Positions 1 through 8,600 of a stretch of 43,034 nt of DNA are shown here, in pieces. Made by a program: the position numbers and the translations under genes. Origin of the DNA: Euryarchaeota archaeon UBA130 (GTDB lineage Archaea > Thermoplasmatota > Poseidoniia > Poseidoniales > Thalassarchaeaceae). The notes under the pieces are model-generated. The model worked only from the letters and a program-made list of their open reading frames with translations, was not told the DNA's origin and searched no databases. Every line of letters begins with the position of its first letter. Positions within the stretch are counted from its first letter, which is position 1. The DNA is taken from positions 1 to 43,034 of the forward strand of contig DAVY01000003.1 of the NCBI GenBank assembly GCA_002505775.1. The letters run 5' to 3'.

Positions 1-693
1 GAGAAAGCTCAGGTCGCAGTCTTTGGTGCTAGTCAGTTCGGAGTCAGACTTTCTGATCACTATCTCAGAAGCGGTCACAGCGTGGTTGTGATTGAGCCCG
101 AATTGGATCTTGCGAACGAGCTCGTAGGCTCTAGCGTAGGGAATAGCAAGAGGTTGGACGTTATACATGGGGATCCCCAAGATGAAGATCTGCTTAGGGA
201 GCTAGATATTCATAACCACGACATCGCCGTTGCTGCTCTGGAAGATGACAACCTCAATATTGCGATTTCAATGAGAGCTAAAGATAAGGGTGTGCAAAGA
301 ACAGGTCTTGTTCTGAGGGATAGGGCACTGGTAGATGCAGTGCATAGAATCGGCTCGATCAACCCCGTAAGTAGACGGCAAGTCGTAGTAACAGGAATAC
401 TGAAATCTATTCACATGAATGTACCGGGTACGTTCCAAGTGATTCCAAACGTACCCGAGGTAATCTCAATATCCGCAGAGGTCAAAGAAGAACAGGGAAT
501 AGAGGGTTGGTCGGTTTCGAAAGTTGAGTCTAAATTAGGAGCAAGAGTGGCAATGATAGACAGGCAGGACTTTGATGGCAAAATATCGGTCCTCGACCCC
601 AACGATGTAGAGACTATCCTGCTGGGAGACAGGCTGTATATCCTCTTGCTAAAGGAACACCTGAAGAAGCTGGAAAAGAGCCTCGGGAGCTAA
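1..693 (+). CDS. trkA: TrkA-type potassium uptake regulatory subunit (5' partial)
   Basis: Cytoplasmic NAD(H)-binding gating subunit of the Trk/Ktr potassium channel. The reading frame is open from base 1, so the gene starts before the window and probably lacks only a few residues. The visible N-terminus reads VAVFGASQFGVRLSDHYL, the glycine-rich first beta-alpha unit of a Rossmann fold, followed by VVVIE with the acidic residue that contacts the nucleotide ribose. The first ~130 residues are the TrkA-N (RCK) domain and the last ~80 a TrkA-C domain. Length of about 230 residues fits single-RCK archaeal TrkA. A GTG at 82 is an internal codon, not the start, because the Rossmann glycines lie upstream of it. 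The stop is 2 nt before trkH, so the pair is one operon. The family assignment is clear; the exact transported ion is inferred from trkH. Confidence 0.9.
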   Translation, partial: EKAQVAVFGASQFGVRLSDHYLRSGHSVVVIEPELDLANELVGSSVGNSKRLDVIHGDPQDEDLLRELDIHNHDIAVAALEDDNLNIAISMRAKDKGVQRTGLVLRDRALVDAVHRIGSINPVSRRQVVVTGILKSIHMNVPGTFQVIPNVPEVISISAEVKEEQGIEGWSVSKVESKLGARVAMIDRQDFDGKISVLDPNDVETILLGDRLYILLLKEHLKKLEKSLGS

Positions 694-695
694 CC

Positions 696-2264
696 ATGCG
701 CTGGGATGTCGTAGGTTTCATTCTTGGTTGGACGATAAGGCTGGTCGCCCTCCCGCTGGCACTGGTCGCGGCGTATAGTTGCTACTTGGAAGCAGAAGGT
801 TATGAGTTCGCAATTAGGGCTTATTTGATTCCACTAATATTGGCCGCGGTAGTCGGTCAGAGTCTCGTCTCACTAGCTAGGGGCGCAGATATCGCCTCTA
901 GGCTGAGGGACAGGGAAGCCTTCGCTTCCGTCGCTCTAGGATGGATTCCCGTGGTTTTGCTAGGCGCACTCCCATACTGGTTGGGCGGGGTATTCTATGG
1001 CCCTGCAGAGCTCTCCATGGATTCAGTTGCTGTGACTGACGTTATGTCGGGGGCGATTCACTCATGGTTCGAATCTATGTCTGGCTTCACGACAACCGGT
1101 TCGACAGTGATTGATCACGCAACCAGCCCACGATGCACTGAGGGTAGTGACTGCATAAGCTCCCAGCCACAGAGCTTGATTCTGTGGAGGTCTCTCACAC
1201 AATGGCTGGGTGGCATGGGAGTAATCATGCTAGGTCTACTGATTCTTTCTCAAGCTCTGGGTGGCGGGATGTCATTGGCAAGAGCCGAGCTAACAGGCCC
1301 TTCTCTGTCTAGGTTGGGACCATCCCTGCAATGGACTGCTAGAAGGTTATGGACAATATACATAGTTCTGACTCTGATTGAGATGATACTTCTAAGATTC
1401 GTAGGTGAGATGGGACTATTTGATTCAGTCAACTATGCACTGACCACGCTTTCCTCAGGAGGATTCGGAACCTCAGACAGTGGGATCATGGCTTTCGACT
1501 CTGCTAGGATAGAAGTAATCTTGATGGTATTCATGGTTCTTACCTGCATCAACTTTAGCTTACTGCACCTTATTCTCGCAGGTAGGTCGAAAGAGGCATT
1601 CAAGGACGGAGAGGTTAGGAGCTACCTATTCATACTCACCATAGCTTGGTTGGCGATGGCGTTCAACATATTCCAGTCAGGGTCAGAAGACCTAGGCTTT
1701 CTGGAGACTGTGAGACACTCAATGTTCCAAGCGATATCCATATCCAGTACTGGATACTCATCAGCCGATTTCGCCACATGGCCACTATTCAGCCAATTCG
1801 TACTCCTGCTACTGATGATAATCGGGGCCACAGCCGGGTCCACTGGTGGTGGTCTGAAGGTGCTAAGGATTAGGATCGCATTCGAGCTTTCAAAGAGGGA
1901 AATTCTGAAAATCATACAGCCCAAGAAAGTAGTCGCCATCAGATTCAACGACGAAGTAATAGACGAGAAGAGAATCTGGACGGTACTTGGAATGCTGAGC
2001 TCCTGGACAGTACTCGTCACCGCATCAATACTAGCCTTTTCACTGCTAGAGCCCTCATTGAATATGACAGACGTCCTCTCTGTGTCCCTATCACTACTCG
2101 GAAACACAGGTCCGGCACTTGGGGCATTTGGCCCCACTGCCACATGGGCTTCCCTTGGGGAGCCCTCGTTGATTATCGCTTCTCTTTTGATGTGGCTCGG
2201 ACGTCTAGAGCTTCTGACGGTTCTGGTATTGTTGCATCCAAAGACATGGAGAAGCGACGTCTAG
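696..2264 (+). CDS. trkH: TrkH-family potassium transporter, membrane subunit
   Basis: Integral membrane pore subunit of a Trk potassium uptake system. The 522 residues are almost entirely hydrophobic segments arranged as repeated membrane-pore-membrane units. The four selectivity-filter loops can be seen: TTTGS at residues 132-136, then SSGGFGTS, then SISSTGYSS, and finally LLGNTGPALG near the C-terminus. Each carries the conserved filter glycine. ATG lies 2 nt after the trkA stop, giving a translationally linked channel and gate pair. The 3' end overlaps the convergent rfcL gene by 4 bp, with both stop codons sharing a CTAG. Family membership is certain; ion preference (K+ versus Na+ coupling) cannot be read from sequence alone. 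Confidence 0.95.
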   Translation: MRWDVVGFILGWTIRLVALPLALVAAYSCYLEAEGYEFAIRAYLIPLILAAVVGQSLVSLARGADIASRLRDREAFASVALGWIPVVLLGALPYWLGGVFYGPAELSMDSVAVTDVMSGAIHSWFESMSGFTTTGSTVIDHATSPRCTEGSDCISSQPQSLILWRSLTQWLGGMGVIMLGLLILSQALGGGMSLARAELTGPSLSRLGPSLQWTARRLWTIYIVLTLIEMILLRFVGEMGLFDSVNYALTTLSSGGFGTSDSGIMAFDSARIEVILMVFMVLTCINFSLLHLILAGRSKEAFKDGEVRSYLFILTIAWLAMAFNIFQSGSEDLGFLETVRHSMFQAISISSTGYSSADFATWPLFSQFVLLLLMIIGATAGSTGGGLKVLRIRIAFELSKREILKIIQPKKVVAIRFNDEVIDEKRIWTVLGMLSSWTVLVTASILAFSLLEPSLNMTDVLSVSLSLLGNTGPALGAFGPTATWASLGEPSLIIASLLMWLGRLELLTVLVLLHPKTWRSDV

Positions 2265-3775
2265 AACGAGTCAAGTGTGAATTGCTTCCCTTTAGTCTCT
2301 GGCTCATCCGTGGGAGGTGCAGTAACGTTATCCTCAATCACCAGCTCAGGTATCTCATTTTCATCCTCTAACTTCTCAAATTTCTTGATCACGTCTTTGC
2401 CTTGCCTACTGCTCTTGGCGATACCGTGCAGGGACAAGTGCTCTTCCACGCCCAGCCCCATCTTTATTGCCAGACTGAAATCTAGAGGATTTCCTCCCAG
2501 AGCCTCATCATGGACAGCTAGAATCAGGGGCCACAGCTCCTCCCTGAAGGATGAGCGACTAGTGGACACACTCTCCGACATAGCGGAAACCACGTTAACT
2601 GTCCTCCATGATTCACCTCCCCTGCGAAGGAAGTCCGGGTATCCAAGGTAGGGGTCAGTAGTCACTGGCTTCTGAGACACGGCGGCTTGGGAAGTGAGGG
2701 CGGAACCCCAATACCAAGACCTGAATGCTCTATTCGTAAATTTCGTGGCCAGTGACTTATCTGCCAGTTCCATGGCCTCGCTAATTGTCGAGAGGCCCCT
2801 AGTATCGAACACGGACAAATTATTCCATGAGAACCACGCTAGCATTTGATCTGGGTCCTTGTCACTGTTTCTGAGAATCTCAGAAGCCTCGGCCCCACTT
2901 CTGCTGGCATAGATTTCCTTCATCGCTCTGAAAACGTCAATCTGGGAATCCCTGATCGCGACAGAGCTCAGCCCCCTTACCTCATCCACGGTAATGAATC
3001 CTTCAGCTAAAGTCGACGCAGCTTGAATATCTCTGACCAAAGCACGTAGGTCCCCTGGATTTCCGGAGATTATCTCCTCGAGTGCCCCAGGATCAATTTT
3101 GACCCCTTCTCCATCTAGTATCCTGTATGCAATCTTTCTCATGTCATTGGGATTGACCCTCTTGAACTGAACCATGTCAGCTACCCTTAGTATCCTATCC
3201 CTGTTCATCCTCCAGGACCTTCCACCTCCCCAGAGCCTCATTGGATCATTACAGGTCATTATGACTGGTTGCTTGGAAATCTCGAGAAGATTCATCAGCT
3301 CCGCCTTACCACCAGAATCCCCCGATATCGAAGACGCGTCATCGTCGGGAGACAGGGATTTGCCAATCCTCTCCTCTGAAATCTTCGAGAATCCCCCTGC
3401 TAGGTGATCGACCTCATCTAGTAGGATTATGGTTTTCCCATCTGGAACCGAACCACCAGAGAACAGATCCAAGGAAATATGCTGAGATCCTCTAGTCGCG
3501 GCCCTTCTTATTGATGCAGCGTTCCTCTCCTCTGAAGCGTTCAGCTCTATAATCGCCCACCCTCTTTCAGAGGCGACAGCCTTAGCGATTGTTGTCTTTC
3601 CTACGCCAGGTGGACCTGAAAGTAGGATCCCCCTCTTTTTCGGTAATCCATTCCCCGTCCAGCTTTCCAACCACTGCCTTATCGACCTTATTTGCGGGCT
3701 ATTGCCTTCCATCTCCCTAATCGTGCTCGGACGGTATTTCTCTGTCCAGTCCTCTCCGGCACCAGTCTCGGACAC
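2261..3775 (-). CDS. rfcL: Replication factor C large subunit (clamp loader)
   Basis: ATPase subunit of the archaeal clamp loader that opens PCNA and places it on primed DNA. The 504-residue protein has an AAA+ core: Walker A GPPGVGKT at 54-61, Walker B DEVD at 120-123, a sensor 1 TCND and a sensor 2 region with GDLRALVRD. A helical collar domain follows. The extreme C-terminus reads QFTLDSF, a PCNA-interacting (PIP) box of the Q-x-x-L-x-x-F type, as in other archaeal RfcL tails. The start is GTG (complement of 3773-3775), giving the usual MSETG...WTEKYRP opening. The RfcS partner is not in this window. The gene lies 38 bp downstream of glyS on the same strand, so the two may be co-transcribed. 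Confidence 0.95.
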   Translation of the reverse strand: MSETGAGEDWTEKYRPSTIREMEGNSPQIRSIRQWLESWTGNGLPKKRGILLSGPPGVGKTTIAKAVASERGWAIIELNASEERNAASIRRAATRGSQHISLDLFSGGSVPDGKTIILLDEVDHLAGGFSKISEERIGKSLSPDDDASSISGDSGGKAELMNLLEISKQPVIMTCNDPMRLWGGGRSWRMNRDRILRVADMVQFKRVNPNDMRKIAYRILDGEGVKIDPGALEEIISGNPGDLRALVRDIQAASTLAEGFITVDEVRGLSSVAIRDSQIDVFRAMKEIYASRSGAEASEILRNSDKDPDQMLAWFSWNNLSVFDTRGLSTISEAMELADKSLATKFTNRAFRSWYWGSALTSQAAVSQKPVTTDPYLGYPDFLRRGGESWRTVNVVSAMSESVSTSRSSFREELWPLILAVHDEALGGNPLDFSLAIKMGLGVEEHLSLHGIAKSSRQGKDVIKKFEKLEDENEIPELVIEDNVTAPPTDEPETKGKQFTLDSF

Positions 3776-3813
3776 AACATACCGTAGAGCCGGGACCCCA
3801 TGAAGATTGGGAG

Positions 3814-5532
3814 TCAGAACAATGATTCAATCGTTGAATTAGAGATGTGCCTGTGCAAATCATCCGAGGAAACCCTGACCTGTAACTGATCGTCCCTCCG
3901 CCTGATGGTCACGGTTCCATCTTGCAGGGTGGTATGGTCAATCGTGACTGCCCATGGAATACCAATCTCATCGGCTCTTGCGTATCTTTTACCTATAGAA
4001 CCCGAACTGTCCATATCAATCTGTACTCCTCTTAGTGAAACGAGCTTGTCGAAAAGCTCCTTTGCAAATTCGCCCATTCCTTCCTTGTCGAAGAGTGGCA
4101 TTATGGACAAGTCGTAGGGTGAGATGGATCCATCTAGCCTAAGGGTAACATATCCCTCCTCATCTTTACCGTCTTCGACGTATGAATGATCTAGAAGGTG
4201 CCAAATTATCCGGTCTATTCCGAAAGCGGGCTCGATCACGTGAGGGGTGAACCATTCTCCATGGACATTCCTGTCTTCCTTAGTGATCGTTGCCATGTCG
4301 CTCGTTATCTCCACTTCTGAGCCATCTCTTAACGAGAGAATGAATGGGAATGATGAAGGAATTTCATCTAATTCGGACAATGCAGAAGATACTTCCCCTG
4401 CCCTTTGTCTGAATACCGGCCCAATTACCGACCCAACCGGTGAAAGCGCCTCCCCTGTTATCTTCTTGGGGGTTTCGAATTGCCGCCAAGCCCTGAGTAG
4501 GTTTGTCCCGGAATGGGCCTCATGAGACTCCAAGTCATGACAGGTCCTGTTAGCGATGCCTACACATTCTATCCACCCATACTCCCCGAATATTTCACAG
4601 TCCCAGCAGTCCGAGGCATAGTGAGCCATTTCTGATCCAGCATGCTGTCTGAACCTAATCTTCTTTGCATCAATCCCAATACCAGTCAAGAACTCATAGG
4701 TCCTTAGCATGAACCACGCAACAGTACAGTGCCTGATTATTCCACGCCCATAGGCATCACTGAATTTCATATGGACTTCTCCAGAGAAGCCCCCCTCAGG
4801 GTCTGGTATCATGCACACTTCATCGGTATTTCTCTCCAAATCACCTGCTGGAGGTTCTAGTGGATCAATGAAATACTCTAGCTCTGCCATGTTGAATTCT
4901 CGGAGCCTGATCATTCCTTGCCGAGGACTAATCTCATTCCTGTATCCCCTGCCCGTCTGAATGGCCCCAAAGGGAAGCTTCTGCTTGAAATGCCGGTAAA
5001 GAGAAGGGAAGAGCATGAACATTCCCTGTGCAGTCTCCGGCCTCATGTAGGCCTCTCTACCATTGCTCATGGCCCCTATGGTAGTAGGGAACATGAGATT
5101 CATAGGACGTGCATCCGCCCAGTCAAACTCGTTACAATTTGGACATTGTACATTGTTCGATAGAATTATGGAGTCCAGATCAGAACCATTCAGAGTATCT
5201 GGATTTGGATGCAGACCCTCAATTAAGTGGTCACTTCGAAAAACAGACTGGCACGAATTACACTCTGACATGTGATCATTGAACTCGCCCACGTGTCCGC
5301 TGGCCACTAAGACAGAACGAGGGGTAATCGTAGGGGAATCAATCTCCACTATGTCTCCGCCAGAGGTCCAATGATTAATCCAAGAATCAATCACCTTTCT
5401 CTTTATCCTAGCCCCGACAGGGCCATAATCTATCAGTCCAGCAACCCCTCCATAGACCTCAAACGAAGGTAGAACTATCCCACGCCTGCGCATCATCGAA
5501 GTGAGTCGGTCCAACCTCCTAGATTCGGCCAT
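3814..5532 (-). CDS. glyS: Glycyl-tRNA synthetase, archaeal/eukaryotic alpha2 type
   Basis: Charges tRNA-Gly with glycine. It is a class II synthetase of 572 residues, the normal size for the dimeric archaeal/eukaryotic form. The N-terminus carries RRGIVLPSFEVYGGVAGLID, diagnostic of GlyRS. A Cys-x2-Cys plus Cys-x2-Cys insertion (CNSC and CPNC) looks like a zinc knuckle. Motif 2 lies near the fRNEISPRQGMIRLREF region and motif 3 is EPAFGIDRI. The C-terminal anticodon-binding domain starts with the DLSIMPL strand. ATG at 5530-5532 (complement) is the first in-frame start and matches the family N-terminus. It is divergent from the lhr gene across a 153 bp intergenic region and is followed by rfcL. 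Confidence 0.96.
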   Translation of the reverse strand: MAESRRLDRLTSMMRRRGIVLPSFEVYGGVAGLIDYGPVGARIKRKVIDSWINHWTSGGDIVEIDSPTITPRSVLVASGHVGEFNDHMSECNSCQSVFRSDHLIEGLHPNPDTLNGSDLDSIILSNNVQCPNCNEFDWADARPMNLMFPTTIGAMSNGREAYMRPETAQGMFMLFPSLYRHFKQKLPFGAIQTGRGYRNEISPRQGMIRLREFNMAELEYFIDPLEPPAGDLERNTDEVCMIPDPEGGFSGEVHMKFSDAYGRGIIRHCTVAWFMLRTYEFLTGIGIDAKKIRFRQHAGSEMAHYASDCWDCEIFGEYGWIECVGIANRTCHDLESHEAHSGTNLLRAWRQFETPKKITGEALSPVGSVIGPVFRQRAGEVSSALSELDEIPSSFPFILSLRDGSEVEITSDMATITKEDRNVHGEWFTPHVIEPAFGIDRIIWHLLDHSYVEDGKDEEGYVTLRLDGSISPYDLSIMPLFDKEGMGEFAKELFDKLVSLRGVQIDMDSSGSIGKRYARADEIGIPWAVTIDHTTLQDGTVTIRRRDDQLQVRVSSDDLHRHISNSTIESLF

Positions 5533-5685
5533 TGCCCTCCCGACCCCACTACTTGTCTTTCAAGCCATCCTCGTGAAATGAGACTTATCCCCCCGACTTT
5601 CGGGTTAAGCGACTTTCCGAACCCATCAAAACGTGGTCTGCAGAGAAGCATTGATGTACTCATAGGAAGCCCAAGGGACTGATAG
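5533..5685. promoter_or_regulatory. Divergent glyS/lhr intergenic region with hairpin and direct repeat
   Basis: This is the longest non-coding gap in the window (153 bp) and must hold both promoters of the divergent pair. Visible structure: a perfect 5 bp stem CCCGA/TCGGG with a 3 nt loop at 5592-5604; a direct repeat CGACTTTC at 5594-5601 and 5610-5617, so with a 16 bp period; and a second possible pairing GGGTT/AACCC (around 5602-5606 with 5620-5624) that excludes the first. These could be an operator or a leader structure, but could also be chance in so short a stretch. No tRNA-like cloverleaf was seen. Confidence 0.35.
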
Positions 5686-8600
5686 GTGCCGAGAAAAATG
5701 CCTCAAATCGAGTATGTAGAAGATAGGATGGAGTCCGAAGAGCTACTGGAAAGGCTCTGTCCTCCTGTAAGGAACTGGTTCAAAGACAAGTTTCCAGACT
5801 TTACAGAGCCCCAGAAGGTCGCTATACCGAGAATCCTCAATGGGGAGCATCTACTACTGTGCTCTCCCACAGGTTCTGGAAAGACTCTGACAGCGTTTCT
5901 CACTATTATTGACGACTTGGTAAGGAGATCATTGGACGGCTCTCTCCCAGATGCCGTACAATGCGTCTACATTTCCCCGATCAAGGCACTAGCCAATGAC
6001 ATAGAGAAGAATCTCATGGGCCCTCTAGGAGAGATAAAGGAGAGGTATCTCCCAAGCAGGGCTAAGGAGATCAAGGTAGGTCTCAGAACTGGTGATACCC
6101 CTCAAAGCGAAAGAGAAAAGATGCTAAGAAAGCCGCCCCATATCCTAATCACAACCCCTGAATCACTAGGGTTGGGCTTGGCGTCAAAGAGATTCAGGCC
6201 AATCCTAGACCAGATGAAATGGTTCATTATAGATGAAATGCACTCTCTCGTACCAACCAAAAGAGGTACACATCTGTCACTCAGTATGGCACTGATGGAC
6301 TCAGTCGTTTCCTCAGACGTACAGAGAATCGGCATTAGCGCTACGATGGAGCCTTTGGATGCGGTTGCAGAATTCCTAGTTGCTAGTGATTCACGGGAAT
6401 CCGATGTAGATCCCCAGAAGGTAGCCATCGCGAAGATATCAGGTGACAGGGAGCTGGATTTGGACATCATTCTGCCAACTCCGAGATTTAGCTCAATTCC
6501 CGTCAAGGAAATTCTTGATCACAATGTTGACAGAATAAAGGAATTAGCTGAAGCCCATACCACAACATTGGTCTTTGTCAACACGAGAAATATGACTGAA
6601 ACAGTAGTTCAGAGATTGAAAATTGCAGGGATGGAAGGCGTCGAGGGCCACCATGGGTCAATGGACAAGGCAATCAGACTTGACGTTGAAAGCAAATTAA
6701 AAAACGGCCTACTTAGATGCGTGGTTTCCTCTTCAAGCTTGGAAATGGGAATAGATATTGGTTCAGTGGATCTGGTGATACAAGTCGGATCTCCAGGATC
6801 AATCGCTACAGCATTACAGAGAATAGGAAGGGCTGGACACCAAGTCGGAGGATTGCCCAGAGCCAGGTTCCTCCCAACGTCTCCTCATGATCTGGTGGAG
6901 CTCGTAGCACTTCAGATGGCCATTCTCGAAGGTGAAATGGACTTACTTAAATTCCCCGAGAATTCTCTTGATGTACTTGCACAATTCCTAATCGGCCTCA
7001 CAATCATCAAAGAGTGGGATATAGATGATGCATACGAGTTAGTTTCATCATCATGGCCTTACAGGTCCCTCCCTTATGATGATTATATCGAAGTCCTAGA
7101 CATGCTCGATGAAGAGAGGAGAGTTTGGCTGGATTGGGAAGATAACAGATTCGGCAAGCGAGGTTTTGCCCAGATGATATACTACACCAACATCGGCACC
7201 ATTGCTCCCGACAACAGCTACCTAGTGTTCACCGGGGATGGGACACTTGTGGGACAGCTATCGTCCTCCTTCGTCTCTAGCCTGAGGAATGGCGATGTTT
7301 TCCTACTAGGCGGTTCAACTTACAGGGTTGCTAGCGTAAGGGGAACGAGAGTCAACGTAACCCCTGCTACCGGCTACAGGCCAACGATTCCATCGTGGAC
7401 GGGTGAGGCCAACAGTCGAACCCATGAGCTCAGCCAAGCAGTCTTGAGATTACTAGGACAAGTGTCCGTAGGGGCCCGAATGGGAACGGACTACGAGCCT
7501 ATTCTAACTGAGGCCCTCCAGCTAAACAAGCCAGTAGCCATGGCCTTGAAGCAGTTCTTGGACGAACACACTGCGACGACGTTCCAGGTCCCCTCCAATG
7601 ACAGAATACTAATCGAACAGGTAGACTCTCCACTGCCAACCTATGTGGTTACGACCTGCAGAGGTAGGGCTTTCAATCTGGCTCTTGGGTACCTCTTTGC
7701 AGGAATTGCGTCCAAAGAGAACATAATTATCCATGAGCTTTCTTTTGATGAAAATGGGTTTTTAGCAAAGCTCAGTCATGAGGTTGAGATTTCTAAAATT
7801 CCTGAAGTATTCAGAAATGATACTAGTGAAGATATTCTCCAAAGATACATGATGGATTCCCAACTTTTCTCCAAGAGATTCAGGGAAGTTTCGTCTAGGA
7901 GCATGTTGAACCCTAGAAGAATAGGGGCCGAGGAAGTAAGTCCAAAGCAATTCCAACAGAAAGCGGAGGCCATAATGACAAAGCATAGGCAAATGGAAGG
8001 GTCAGTAATCATCCGTGAAGCAATGAGTGAGATTCTGACCGGTGACTTGGACATGGAGCAACTTGGGAAATTCATCTCTAGGATGGATAGTGAGGACGTT
8101 AGGATAGTCCATAGACATGTGAAAATGCCATCCCCATTGGGGATGACATTATTCATGTCAGCATTCGAGGATTTGCTAAGCCTCAGAACTAGAGCATATC
8201 TGATCAAAGACGTCGATCCAGAGATTCTCAGGCGCTTGCTAGGGGCCAGGTCTCTCGCAACAGACCTGGATAAGGATACAATCTCGGACTACTATCAATC
8301 CAAAGTAGCTGTACCGAAGAATGCAATCGACCTATTGAGATTGATGGATATGGGAGGCGGTTTGGAACGTGGCCTAACCAATCCCCTTTACAACTCAAAG
8401 CTAAGTGGGATAGAAATATCCACTATCAGAGGGTGGGTTCACGAGCTCGCAGAGAGGGGACTAATAACCAAGGTTCGCAATACCAATCACGAACAGATCG
8501 ATGACAAATGGTTCTCAATGAGGATGGCCGGAGTCCACGGTACACTGGGTTGTCTCGCTGTTGCAGGAGCATCTGAGATGGAGGATCTGAGAGCGCTTTA

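Noticed and set aside
1622..2143. 173-codon minus-strand frame inside trkH
   Set aside because: Antisense shadow of a well-supported membrane protein; no recognisable motif and no separate promoter.
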